64,000 nt of DNA from assembly GCA_039183535.1 (NCBI GenBank), contig JBCDBO010000005.1:1-64000 (forward strand). The letters are read 5' to 3'. The notes under the pieces are model-generated. The model saw only the letters and a program-made list of their open reading frames with translations, was not told the DNA's origin and did not search any database. Positions 36,012 through 45,032 of the stretch are shown here, in pieces; position 1 is the stretch's first letter, and every line of letters starts with the position of its first letter. This DNA is from JBCAXA01 sp039183535. GTDB taxonomy: Bacteria; Pseudomonadota; Gammaproteobacteria; Steroidobacterales; Woeseiaceae. The position numbers were made by a program, and so were the translations under genes.

Positions 36012-37637
36012 ATGGCACAAGGTAGCGATGTAGCGACCGGCGACGGCGCCGGCTTGACGGATAGGGGCGTTGGGGTATCGACACCACCCGATGACGGGTT
36101 GCGATACACCGGGCGATTCGCCGGCGGACTTATCGACGATCTAAAGCGACGCCTGCCGTCGTATGGGGACGACTTTCGCCAGGGAGTGCATACCAAAGTT
36201 CTCGGGTCGACTCTGTTCTTGTACTTCGCCTGCCTCGCAAACGCGATCGCTTTCGGTGCATTGACGGGCTTCCTGACCGACGGCCAGATCGGCACCACCG
36301 AGATGATGATCGCGACGGCATTCGGTGGCATGGCATTCGCCTTGTTCTCTGGTCAGCCGTTAACGATCTTGGGGGGTACTGGTCCGATCGTAATTTTCAC
36401 GGCTTTGCTATACACCACATCGATCGACCTCGGCCTGGAATTCCTGCCTGTTTACGCGTGGGTTGGTGTCTGGTCGGGCGTCTTATTAATGATGCTAGCC
36501 GTTCTCGATGCCAGCGCCTTGATGCGTTTCTTCACACGGTTTACCGACGAGATATTCGCGGCATTGATTGCCGTGATCTTCATCGTTGAAGCCGTCACCG
36601 ATATCTCGTCCGGTTTCACCGATCCCGATACGCCATACGACGCTGCCTTGCTTGGGCTCGTTCTCGCGATCGGAACTTTCGTTGTCGCGCGAACATTGCA
36701 GTGGTTCCGTAACTCCGCGTATCTGCGGTGGTGGGTTCGCGATTTTCTGGCCGACTTTGGACCGGCGATCTCGATCGTCGTTATGACGATCGTTGCGATT
36801 TTGATGAACGAAGTGCCGCGTAACCATGCAGAGGTACCAGAGACCTTCGGCACGACCACGGGCCGACCATGGCTGGTCGACATGTTCTCGGTGCCAACGT
36901 GGATTGTATTCGCCAGTATCATCCCAGCGATACTCGCTGTCGTTTTGCTCTTTCTTGATCAGAACATCACGACACGCCTCGTCAATGCCAAGCACCACAA
37001 ACTCAAGAAGGGCAGTGGCTATCACCTCGACCTCTTTATTGTTGGTCTGATCGTCTTGGTCGGCTCAATATTCGGACTGCCCTGGATCGTTGCGGCGACC
37101 GTGCATTCACTAAACCACGTTCGCAGCCTTGCTAGTCACCGGGTTGTCGATGAGGGTGGCTCGGTTCGTGAAGAGATCGTCTCGGTCCGTGAAAACCGCG
37201 TATCACCGTTACTTGTCCACGCGCTAATCGGCGCATCGCTCTTGTTCTTGCCGCTAGTCGCACAGATTCCGATGTCGGTGCTGTTCGGTCTGTTCCTGTT
37301 CATGGGCTTCGCAACGTTGGCCGGTAACGAATTCTTCGAGCGGGTACGCTTGTGGGCGATGGATCCGCGCCTTTACCCCACTTCGCATCATTTCATGGGC
37401 AAGGTGCCAATGAAGGTTGTGCATACGTTCACCGCCATCCAAGTCAGTTGCCTCGCGGCTTTGTGGGCGCTCAAGTCGAGTGCACTCGGTTTGTTGTTCC
37501 CGATATTGATCGCGATGTTGGTGCCGATACGGCGTGCTTTGCCGCGGTTTTTCGAGCGCGAGCACTTAGCCGCGCTTGATGAAGAGGAAGACGCCGAGGT
37601 CTTCGAGGAAACCGGTGGAGGCCGGCTCGGGCCTTAA
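36012..37637 (+). CDS. SLC4-type bicarbonate/anion exchange transporter
   Basis: A 541-residue membrane protein with about 12-14 segments. The cytoplasmic N-terminal 60 residues are followed by a membrane domain carrying FSGQPLTILGGTGPIVIF, the anion-exchanger family signature. The HCO3-cotransporter domain continues to about residue 500, with an acidic tail. Homologues in bacteria are scarce compared with SulP or SbtA carriers. GAGGGCAATAGCAA precedes ATG 36012. It probably moves bicarbonate or borate with sodium or protons. A terminator hairpin follows at 37673-37700. Confidence 0.9.
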   Translation: MAQGSDVATGDGAGLTDRGVGVSTPPDDGLRYTGRFAGGLIDDLKRRLPSYGDDFRQGVHTKVLGSTLFLYFACLANAIAFGALTGFLTDGQIGTTEMMIATAFGGMAFALFSGQPLTILGGTGPIVIFTALLYTTSIDLGLEFLPVYAWVGVWSGVLLMMLAVLDASALMRFFTRFTDEIFAALIAVIFIVEAVTDISSGFTDPDTPYDAALLGLVLAIGTFVVARTLQWFRNSAYLRWWVRDFLADFGPAISIVVMTIVAILMNEVPRNHAEVPETFGTTTGRPWLVDMFSVPTWIVFASIIPAILAVVLLFLDQNITTRLVNAKHHKLKKGSGYHLDLFIVGLIVLVGSIFGLPWIVAATVHSLNHVRSLASHRVVDEGGSVREEIVSVRENRVSPLLVHALIGASLLFLPLVAQIPMSVLFGLFLFMGFATLAGNEFFERVRLWAMDPRLYPTSHHFMGKVPMKVVHTFTAIQVSCLAALWALKSSALGLLFPILIAMLVPIRRALPRFFEREHLAALDEEEDAEVFEETGGGRLGP

Positions 37638-37672
37638 GCACGGACGGTGTCTCGTTAGCGAAAAGAACACAT

Positions 37673-37707
37673 CAGCCTCGCGGTTATGACCGCGGGGCTG
37701 TTTGATT
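37673..37707 (+). terminator. Rho-independent terminator after the SLC4-type transporter
   Basis: A 12-bp stem pairs 37673-37684 (CAGCCTCGCGGT) with 37689-37700 (ACCGCGGGGCTG), including one G-T pair, across a TATG-like loop, followed by TTTGATTT. It ends transcription of the plus-strand transporter gene and overlaps the last codons of the small minus-strand gene. Confidence 0.8.
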
Positions 37708-38007
37708 TGTGGGACTACGTCGCGCTGAATCCCGGCACAAGACGATTGCCGTTCCACCAAAAAAACCTTGATACCAAGGTACTTGGAGAACGCTGTCTAT
37801 CTCGGTCAACGGCGAGCCGATGCCGTCCAGGGGTCTGAGCTGCGCGAATTGCGGTTCTTTTTTGAGTTCGCCGATCGCTCGCTGTTGCGCGCCATCGGCA
37901 TCGGCAGCCTTTACGTATCGGTGACTGTATGCACCTGTAAAGAGCTTACCGTCGGCCGTATCACGAAACGGTCCGGCGACTTTTATATGTACAGCAAACG
38001 TCGGCAC
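37684..38007 (-). CDS. Hypothetical protein
   Basis: A 107-residue reading frame starting at ATG 38007, not clearly recognised. The part TFAVHIKVAGPFRD followed by SHRYVKAADADGAQQRAIGELKKEP has the look of a small alpha/beta domain with regular alternation, so it may be real. The last 15 residues (basic, Ser/Thr-rich) run into the terminator of the convergent gene and are not typical of a folded domain. No signal peptide or membrane segment is seen. Confidence 0.5.
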   Translation of the reverse strand: MPTFAVHIKVAGPFRDTADGKLFTGAYSHRYVKAADADGAQQRAIGELKKEPQFAQLRPLDGIGSPLTEIDSVLQVPWYQGFFGGTAIVLCRDSARRSPTNQTAPRS

Positions 38008-38133
38008 GCCCCCGTCGCCCCTAATGCCACTGCCTAGGCCTCATCATACGACGAGAGTCGTCGTAGGCCAAAGTCGGGATGTCGGTGCGGTGGCGTGCCG
38101 CCGTTTTGTAGTTACGCGTTGCTACGTAACCGC

Positions 38134-38748
38134 CTACGTTGCAGAGTATTTCACCGAGCAGCCGTACGGCGACGTCAGTTTTTCCTCGACTTCGTCACCC
38201 GCCAGCAACGCCGACATTGCCGCGTCAACATAATTCGTCGCTTTGGGGATGTCAGATTGGCGTGCAGATTTAATGCTATCGATCGCACCGGCATACCGCA
38301 GCGTACCTTCGGGGTCGATGATGTACATATGCGGAGTTGTCCGTGCACCGTAGGTGCGGCCAACGACACCGTCTGGATCGTGCAGAACGGTGGTCGGCGA
38401 TGCATTGCGCGATTCAGTCAGCTCGATCGCTTCAGCGGATTCCACGTAGCCTTGTTTGCCGGGTGCCGATGAGATAATCGACAACCAGACCACGTCTTGT
38501 TCCGTATAACGCGACTGCAGCCCCTGCATGTTGCCGCTCTCGTAGTGTTTGCGCACGTACGGACAGTCGTGATTGGTCCATTCGAGCACAACGTACTGCC
38601 CGGCGTAATCCGATAGCGTGACATCGTTACCGTTGACGTCTTGCAACGTGAAGTCGGGTGCCGGCGTGTCGACGGTAACGGCGGCGTGGGCAAGGGCAGC
38701 GGCCATTACGCCACCGAGCAGAAAACCAGCGGTCAAGCGTTTATTCAT
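38134..38748 (-). CDS. Periplasmic redoxin (AhpC/TSA-like) protein
   Basis: A 204-residue secreted protein with a signal peptide (LTAGFLLGGVMAAALAHA), then a thioredoxin-fold domain. The motif TNHDCPYVRKHY puts Cys62 where peroxiredoxins and TlpA-like proteins have their first Cys; the second Cys of a C-x-x-C is missing, so it is a one-cysteine redoxin. ATG 38748 overlaps the end of the upstream DsbD-like gene by 8 bp (ATGAATAA). It probably receives electrons from that reductase. Downstream there is only the small hypothetical gene. Confidence 0.9.
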   Translation of the reverse strand: MNKRLTAGFLLGGVMAAALAHAAVTVDTPAPDFTLQDVNGNDVTLSDYAGQYVVLEWTNHDCPYVRKHYESGNMQGLQSRYTEQDVVWLSIISSAPGKQGYVESAEAIELTESRNASPTTVLHDPDGVVGRTYGARTTPHMYIIDPEGTLRYAGAIDSIKSARQSDIPKATNYVDAAMSALLAGDEVEEKLTSPYGCSVKYSAT

Positions 38749-40798
38749 GATGCACCTTTTCGATAGCAAGATTAATGGCTGTCATAACCGTATCCGTTGT
38801 CAAAATCTGCGGCAGGACGACGGCCGGGCCTTGGCCCGGATAGACAGCGTAAAACGGAACGCCGGAGCGCTCGTTGTCGTTTAAATAGTTGAGGTATTCA
38901 TCGTTCTTGTTGGTCCAATCGCCCACCAAGTAATGCACCTCATCGGAATCCAACAGCCCTTTGAGTTCGTTTGAGCTCAGAGCGACTTGTTCGTTCACTT
39001 TGCACGTTATACACCAGTCGGCCGTCATGTTGACAAACACAACCTGGTTGTCGGCGCGAAGGGCGGCCAATTTGGCCGTTGAAAACGCGTCCACGCGGAC
39101 TTTCGCGGTCGACGCTATCGCCGGCGGTGTCAATTGCACGGCTATCGCCACCGTCGCCAGCGCGGCGGTAGTGAGTACGCCTGTCATAAAGCCGCCTCGC
39201 GCTTTACCGATGAACCAACAAAACATTGCGAAGCAAAGCAGGCTCGCTAGTAAGGCAAACTGGGCGATTGCCGAGGTTTGTTGCAGGTACACCCATACGA
39301 GCCAGACGACTGTAGCGAGCATTGGGAACGCAAGAAATTGCTTGAAGGTCTCCATCCACGCGCCGGGTTTCGGCAGTAGACGGCGCAGCGGTGGCGAAAC
39401 AAAGATGAGTGTCAGCGGCAGTGCAAATCCGACGGCTAGGGCGTTGAAGATGGCAAAACTCACCGGTGCTGTGCTGACCAGCGCGACCCCGAGGGCCGCC
39501 GCCATAAACGGTGCGGTGCAGGGCGATGCGACGATGACCGCAAGTACGCCGGTAAAAAACTGCCCTGAGAAGCCGCCGCCTTGAACCAGCGACTGACCCA
39601 TACCGCCAAACCGCCCGCTGGTCGTAATAACATCGAGCAGTAATAACGCGATCGCCGTAAATAAGAAGGCCAGTACGGCAATGACCCAAGGCTGTTGCAG
39701 GTGAAACCCCCAGCCGACCGACTCACCGGCAGCCTGCAGACCAATAACGACAGTGGCGAAGGCATTGAAACAGACGACGACGCCGAGCGCGTAGGCCCAT
39801 TTCGCGAGGCCGGATGTCGCTGTTGATTGTAACGACAGCGCTTTCATGGACAGAATCGGTAGAACGCACGGCATCAGGTTCAAAATCAACCCACCGAGAA
39901 ATGCCATAAGCAGTGTTACCGGTAATGCGATCGTCGACCCCGTCGCGGCGAGCGCCACGCTACCGTTCAGCGCACTGGTGACCGGGTACGCGGTCACCCC
40001 GTCACTCATTAGAAAAGTAAGGTCCGAATTTGTGGCTGTGAAGTACTCGCTGCGTGGCAATACGAATACCGTCGCGTCGCCGTCGCTCGTCGATTCTTGC
40101 GCCGCTGCGTGTTGAACGACGCTCGAGTCGAACGGGAACAAATGCCCAGCGGCTAGCGGACTATCGGTAATCGATACGACAATGTGCGCGTCAGTGACTT
40201 CGTGGCGTGCGCTCAGCGGTGTTGTTACCGGTAGTCGCTCCCGTGTTTGTGCAAACAACGGGCTGGCCACGCTCGGTCCCGGCTCGTCAGCGAGCTCTAG
40301 GCGCAGCTCAAGATCAGCCCAGCCGGGTACACAGTCTTCTTGGCAGACGAGCCACGAGATACTTGCCGTTATGGCAACGGGCCCAGGACTCGCACTCGCA
40401 CCGACATCGATCGGAACCATCAGCAGCACAGCGCCTTCGTAGCCGTAGTTCACCAAGTGAGCGACGGGGATCGCGTGCGGCAGGGGCCAGAGAATGTCGC
40501 CTGCTTCAATACCGTTAGGCAAGGACCACTCGATCGACGGCGCCTCGCCGGAATCACCGGGGTTGCGCCAATAGGTATGCCAATCGGTGTCCGGCTCCAA
40601 GTAGACGCCGAGCCAATTACGTCCAACTCGCAGAGCGTCCGTCTCGCTTACGAGTGACACATTAATATGCGGCCCCGATGCGCGGTCCGGTAACTCCTGA
40701 CTATTCGCCTTGCCGCCGACAGTGCTGAGCGACAGCGCAGCGACTAGTAACAGTGCCTGCAAAGAGCCGGTCGTCAAAGCTGCAAAGCCCCGATTCAT
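38741..40798 (-). CDS. DsbD/ScsB-family thiol:disulfide reductase
   Basis: A 685-residue membrane protein that carries electrons from cytoplasmic thioredoxin to the periplasm. A signal peptide and an N-terminal domain of about 270 residues of the ScsB type (containing TDWHTYWRNPGDSGEAP) precede a CcdA-like membrane core. The core has Cys residues in NLMPCVLPI and VASPCTAPF. The C-terminal thioredoxin domain has D-W-C-I-T-C-K with Cys596 and Cys599. It is translated from ATG 40798. Its 3' end overlaps the redoxin gene, which is the likely acceptor. Confidence 0.92.
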   Translation of the reverse strand: MNRGFAALTTGSLQALLLVAALSLSTVGGKANSQELPDRASGPHINVSLVSETDALRVGRNWLGVYLEPDTDWHTYWRNPGDSGEAPSIEWSLPNGIEAGDILWPLPHAIPVAHLVNYGYEGAVLLMVPIDVGASASPGPVAITASISWLVCQEDCVPGWADLELRLELADEPGPSVASPLFAQTRERLPVTTPLSARHEVTDAHIVVSITDSPLAAGHLFPFDSSVVQHAAAQESTSDGDATVFVLPRSEYFTATNSDLTFLMSDGVTAYPVTSALNGSVALAATGSTIALPVTLLMAFLGGLILNLMPCVLPILSMKALSLQSTATSGLAKWAYALGVVVCFNAFATVVIGLQAAGESVGWGFHLQQPWVIAVLAFLFTAIALLLLDVITTSGRFGGMGQSLVQGGGFSGQFFTGVLAVIVASPCTAPFMAAALGVALVSTAPVSFAIFNALAVGFALPLTLIFVSPPLRRLLPKPGAWMETFKQFLAFPMLATVVWLVWVYLQQTSAIAQFALLASLLCFAMFCWFIGKARGGFMTGVLTTAALATVAIAVQLTPPAIASTAKVRVDAFSTAKLAALRADNQVVFVNMTADWCITCKVNEQVALSSNELKGLLDSDEVHYLVGDWTNKNDEYLNYLNDNERSGVPFYAVYPGQGPAVVLPQILTTDTVMTAINLAIEKVHHE

Positions 40799-41221
40799 TC
40801 GAACTCGCTTGAATATACGCGAGCCCGCAGCGGGTAGCGATTACGCGACCGTGTGCGCTTCGGGCTAGTTCTACAGTCGATCAAGCTGGAGGACCTGGTT
40901 CGCGGCTACGTACTACAATGCATAGTTGGACCGCAAACACCGATGAGGTTCCGCGGCACTCGGATCGCCAACGCTACCGGGCAAGATACCGAGCGGTCGA
41001 TGGCCGCCAATTGTTACATGCCTAAGCAAGACAAGTGTCCGATTTGCGAAATAGCGACCGATCGATCCGCGATCGGCTTAGTACTGGCCCCATACCGATA
41101 ACGCGCCGATGACCTAATGATCCGTCCAACGCGGTATTGCGTCCGACGGGATCGCCGCGAGGCGAGCATGCCGTCGGCTAGCACGTTTTAGACCGTTACG
41201 TCGCCTCGCTCCGCCCGCCGC
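40799..41221. other. Intergenic region without a supported gene
   Basis: This 423-bp interval lies between the DsbD-like start and the symporter stop, both on the minus strand. An 82-codon plus-strand frame at 40853-41101 has a C-P-I-C pair but no ribosome-binding site, no recognisable product and no coding-like composition. GATC-containing short palindromes are present near 41060-41080. The promoter for the DsbD-like gene should be here, but no boxes can be named. Confidence 0.5.
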
Positions 41222-42952
41222 TCAGTGATCGGCGGCCGAACGGACTCCGGTAGGTATACGAATATCCTCGACCAGCTGTTGAACGGCGGCAGGCGGCGGT
41301 GCGGTTACGCGTGATACCGCCATAGCGACCATGAAATTAACGCCGGCGCCGACGGCACCGAACGCGTTCGGTTCAATACCGAAGAACCAATTCGGCGGTA
41401 GGTCACCAAGAAACGCCGTGCTCGCAACGAACATGATGCCGGTGTGTTGGAAGACGTAGAGTAGCGTTACACCTAGCCCCGCCAACATGCCGGCAATCGC
41501 GCCTTCTTTATTAATACGCTTCGAGAATATCCCCATCATAAGAACTGGGAAAATCGACGATGCAGCGAGTCCGAAGGCCAACGCCACGGTCCCGGCGGCG
41601 AAGTCGGGCGGATTAAACCCTAGGTAGCCGGCCACAGCGATGGCGCCGGCCATGGCGAGCCGACTGGCCCGAAGTTCGCTGCGCTCGCTGATATCCGGCA
41701 TTAAGACGCCTTTCAACAAATCGTGCGAAATCGCCGACGAGATGGCCAGCAGTAAGCCCGCGGCGGTCGACAGCGCCGCGGCTAAGCCGCCGGCGGCGAC
41801 CAAGGCGATAACCCAATTCGGTAAGCGGGCGATTTCGGGGTTAGCAAGGACAATGATGTCGCGATCCACGTTGACCATTTCGTTGGTCGCGGGATCGGCG
41901 GTGTACTGGACTAAGCCATCGTCGTTGCGATCCTCGAACTCAAGTAGGCCGGTCTTTTCCCAATTGCGGAACCAATCCGGACGTTCGGCGTAGGCGAGTT
42001 GCTCGCCAGATACCGGTTCGATCGTTTCCATCAGATTGAGCCGAGCCATGGCGCCTACGGCGGGTGCCGTTGTGTACAAAATCGCAATGAAGACCAGCGC
42101 CCAGCCGGCGGAGGATCGTGCGTCGCGTACTTTCGGAACGGTGAAGAAGCGAATAATGACGTGTGGCAGACCCGCCGTCCCGATCATCAGAGACAGCGTG
42201 TACATAAACATGTTGGCAAGACTCAATCGGGCCGTTGTCGTGTACTCGGCAAAGCCAAGATCGTTGACGATCTGATCGAGCCGATCGAGCAGGTAGACGT
42301 CGCTACCGACCATCGTTGAACCCAAGCCCAGCTGCGGAATCGGATTGCCGGTCAAATTCAGGGAAATAAATATTGCTGGGATCGTATACGCAAAAATGAG
42401 TACGCAGTACTGTGCGATTTGCGTGTAGGTGATGCCCTTCATTCCACCGAGGACGGCGTAAAAAAAGACGATCGCCATGCCGACACTGAGGCCAGCGCCG
42501 TAGTCGACTTCCAAGAAGCGTGAAAACGCGACCCCGATACCCTTCATCTGACCGATAACGTAGGTCACCGACGCGACGATTAGGCAAACGACAGCGACAA
42601 CACGGGCTGCCCTCGAGTAATACCGATCGCCGATGAACTCCGGCACCGTGAATTTTCCGAACTTGCGTAGATACGGTGCCAGCAGCATCGCTAGCAGGAC
42701 ATAGCCGCCCGTCCAACCCATCAAGAACACCGAGCCGCCGTAGCCCATAAACGCGATCATGCCGGCCATCGATATGAACGATGCCGCCGACATCCAATCG
42801 GCTGCCGTCGCCATGCCGTTGGCGACGGGATGCACACCGCCGCCCGCCACGTAAAACTCGCTGGTTGACCCGGCTTTCGCCCAGAAAGCGATGCCGATAT
42901 ACAAGGCGAACGTGGCGCCGACGACAATATACGTCAGTGTTTGTAATGCCAT
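41222..42952 (-). CDS. Sodium:solute symporter, acetate-permease (ActP) type
   Basis: A 576-residue carrier with about 13 membrane segments of the SSS family. The early part has EFYVAGGGVHPVANGMATAADWMSAASF, shared by ActP-like acetate/monocarboxylate symporters. A central soluble loop (about residues 310-350) carries an acidic EDRNDDG segment. It is preceded 15 bp upstream by a DUF4212 gene, the usual small partner. ActP proteins take up acetate, glycolate or pyruvate with sodium. The exact substrate here is not certain. Confidence 0.9.
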   Translation of the reverse strand: MALQTLTYIVVGATFALYIGIAFWAKAGSTSEFYVAGGGVHPVANGMATAADWMSAASFISMAGMIAFMGYGGSVFLMGWTGGYVLLAMLLAPYLRKFGKFTVPEFIGDRYYSRAARVVAVVCLIVASVTYVIGQMKGIGVAFSRFLEVDYGAGLSVGMAIVFFYAVLGGMKGITYTQIAQYCVLIFAYTIPAIFISLNLTGNPIPQLGLGSTMVGSDVYLLDRLDQIVNDLGFAEYTTTARLSLANMFMYTLSLMIGTAGLPHVIIRFFTVPKVRDARSSAGWALVFIAILYTTAPAVGAMARLNLMETIEPVSGEQLAYAERPDWFRNWEKTGLLEFEDRNDDGLVQYTADPATNEMVNVDRDIIVLANPEIARLPNWVIALVAAGGLAAALSTAAGLLLAISSAISHDLLKGVLMPDISERSELRASRLAMAGAIAVAGYLGFNPPDFAAGTVALAFGLAASSIFPVLMMGIFSKRINKEGAIAGMLAGLGVTLLYVFQHTGIMFVASTAFLGDLPPNWFFGIEPNAFGAVGAGVNFMVAMAVSRVTAPPPAAVQQLVEDIRIPTGVRSAADH

Positions 42953-42967
42953 GGCGTCCGACCTTGC

Positions 42968-43222
42968 TTAGTCTTCGCTCACACCGTGATCACGGTCGAG
43001 CTTCGCCATTCGCTGTGCGTAGAAGAAAATCAGCACGACAAAAACGTAGATAGAGCCTTGCTGGGCAAACCAGAACCCGAGTTTGTAGCCCCCGAGTTGA
43101 ATGTGATTGAGCGGCTCGACCAGGACAATGCCGAACAGAAACGATGTGACGAACCAAATCGCAAGGCACAGCCCGACGAGTCGCAAATTCGATTCCCAGT
43201 AGCTTCTTTTCTGTTCGGACAT
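42968..43222 (-). CDS. DUF4212 small membrane subunit of the symporter
   Basis: An 84-residue protein with two membrane segments (VGLCLAIWFVTSFLFGIVL and FVVLIFFYAQRMAKL), matching DUF4212 (YjcH-like). It ends 15 bp before the symporter gene, the arrangement typical of sodium/acetate-type symporters with a small subunit. It should sit in the inner membrane with the symporter. ATG 43222 begins MSEQKRSYWES. Confidence 0.9.
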   Translation of the reverse strand: MSEQKRSYWESNLRLVGLCLAIWFVTSFLFGIVLVEPLNHIQLGGYKLGFWFAQQGSIYVFVVLIFFYAQRMAKLDRDHGVSED

Positions 43223-43396
43223 CGTGGCTTCCCCTCATACGGCTGGCTGGTAGCCAGCTCTATCCGCTCACGGTACCAGAGGAGCGCGGTCAAGCCCTAC
43301 AAAGTTTCGCTGCAGATGGGCAACCGCCGCATACCGCCGAGGGTCCGACTGCCTTGGGATCTGCAGCGTCGAGCAGACACGCTATTTGTGCGAGGG

Positions 43397-43807
43397 CTAG
43401 ATAAGACCAATCGCAATGCCGATCAGGGCGAGCATCTGGATTAGGTTGATCGCGACACTGAACCGATGACCTCGCGCAAACTTGACGCCAGCGGCTTCGT
43501 CACCGGCGAGTTCCTGATCCCGCCATGCATTGATCTTCGGCACCAACGATTGGCGAATCCACAGCGTTGAAACCGCCACGCCAACAAGTACGCTCGCCGC
43601 GACCGGTTTGCGCCAAAGTAGCAAGGCAGCAAGACCACTCGCGCCGATGATGAACGCGTAGTAGCGCGGGAATAGTTGGCGCAAAAAGTGTCCCGCATGG
43701 TCAGGGGGCAGCGCCTTGAACACCGTCGGTGCGACGACGGCAGGGAAAAACACCATGCTACCGAGTAAGCCAGCGATAATAAGGCTGGCGGCAAGCTCAA
43801 ATGTCAT
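43397..43807 (-). CDS. DUF4149 membrane protein
   Basis: A 136-residue protein with four hydrophobic segments. FFPAVVAPTVFKALP and RHRFSVAINLIQML-type elements (here RGHRFSVAINLIQMLAL) are those of DUF4149, a family of small inner-membrane proteins of unknown role. ATG 43807 begins TFELAASLI. It has no clear operon partner; the symporter pair downstream is 174 bp away. Confidence 0.85.
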   Translation of the reverse strand: MTFELAASLIIAGLLGSMVFFPAVVAPTVFKALPPDHAGHFLRQLFPRYYAFIIGASGLAALLLWRKPVAASVLVGVAVSTLWIRQSLVPKINAWRDQELAGDEAAGVKFARGHRFSVAINLIQMLALIGIAIGLI

Positions 43808-44063
43808 CGATTGGTCTCTATGGGTTGGCTATTCATGACGGCAACGCTTGAATACCACTGTGCAATGCTCGTACGTTAACGCCGATCGTGTGCCCACACG
43901 CCGGGTAGAAAGCCGTGTCGAAACGGTGTCGATATCGGCTCTGCCCGCCTGTCCAATCGCCGTGCCGTCGATTACACAAACCGACCGCACCGATACTGCG
44001 CGTGCCGCCGAACGCTGACCGGGCACGCCTCACCTCGATTACGTTCAGTGATACTCTCAGACC

Positions 44064-44915
44064 GTGAGCGATGAACTACAAGCACTCGCAGCCCGTTCGG
44101 ACTCTTCCTACGAGGCTTGTGCGTTTTTGGGTGGCACGGTGTGGCGCTCTGGTCGCCACAACGGTCCCGGCGGCAGTTTTCAATCCCTATTGCCGGCGGG
44201 CCTGCATATCGGTCTTGGCGCTGCCAAAATTCGCTCGTTCAATGAAACCTTAGGCGGCTTTGAGTCGACTGAGCCTCTGTTGTCGGTCTTATATGTCCCG
44301 GCTGGTGGTGCCGTTTTTAATACCGATATTGAACCGGGCCGAATCGACTCCTTCGGTATGCATTTGCCAAACCCGGAAATTGCGCTCGATGAACCGGGAA
44401 TCGATAAGCTGTTTGCGTTTGCCAAAGATAAGTCGCTTACGGTGCTGCAAAACGACAACGCGCGGCATTTGCGACGCTTGTCGGCCCCGATCGATCCTTG
44501 GTTCCAAGGCGAGGCGCGCGAGCTTATCCTGCACGCGCGTGCGTTAGAGTTAATTGCCGTGCTCACAACCGTGCTGACCGAACAGTCGGTATCGGCGCGA
44601 AGCCCCCAACACACGCGATGCGCGTATCGAGTAAGGGATCAAATCGAGGCGGACTTGAGTTTGCCGTACGCGCTGGCTGAATTGGCTAGGTTCAATGGCG
44701 TTAGCGTGCGTTTCCTGACCGATGCATTCCGCTCGACATTCAACGAGAGCATCGGTGCGTATCTAACACGGCGGCGCATGGAAGTCGGAGCGCAGTTGAT
44801 CACCGACGGTGCGAGTGTGACGCAAGCCGCGTATATGCTGGGTTATCAACCCAATTCGTTTACCACAGCGTTTAAGCGTCATTTTGGTCATCCCCCGAGC
44901 CGGCTGTTCGACTAG
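44064..44915 (+). CDS. AraC-family transcriptional regulator
   Basis: A 283-residue regulator. The C-terminal 100 residues form the AraC/XylS DNA-binding domain with two helix-turn-helix units, including LSLPYALAELARFNGVSVR and VTQAAYMLGYQPNSFTTAFKRHFG. The N-terminal about 170 residues form a cupin-like effector domain. The start is GTG 44064. It lies 117 bp upstream of, and on the same strand as, the TonB receptor at 45033 and may regulate that gene. The inducer is unknown. Confidence 0.9.
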   Translation: MSDELQALAARSDSSYEACAFLGGTVWRSGRHNGPGGSFQSLLPAGLHIGLGAAKIRSFNETLGGFESTEPLLSVLYVPAGGAVFNTDIEPGRIDSFGMHLPNPEIALDEPGIDKLFAFAKDKSLTVLQNDNARHLRRLSAPIDPWFQGEARELILHARALELIAVLTTVLTEQSVSARSPQHTRCAYRVRDQIEADLSLPYALAELARFNGVSVRFLTDAFRSTFNESIGAYLTRRRMEVGAQLITDGASVTQAAYMLGYQPNSFTTAFKRHFGHPPSRLFD

Positions 44916-45032
44916 CCCCGCTGTGACGCCGGTCGGCAAAGCAGAATTGCCGGTTCGCGAAGGTCCCAATGATTGCGCGTTAGCCGTGCTAAGCCCAACA
45001 TCGAAGATGAGAAACATTCGCATGTTGAGCCA

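Noticed and set aside
40853..41101. An 82-codon frame with a Cys pair between the reductase and symporter genes
   Set aside because: It lacks a start signal, lies on the strand opposite both neighbours and matches no family.
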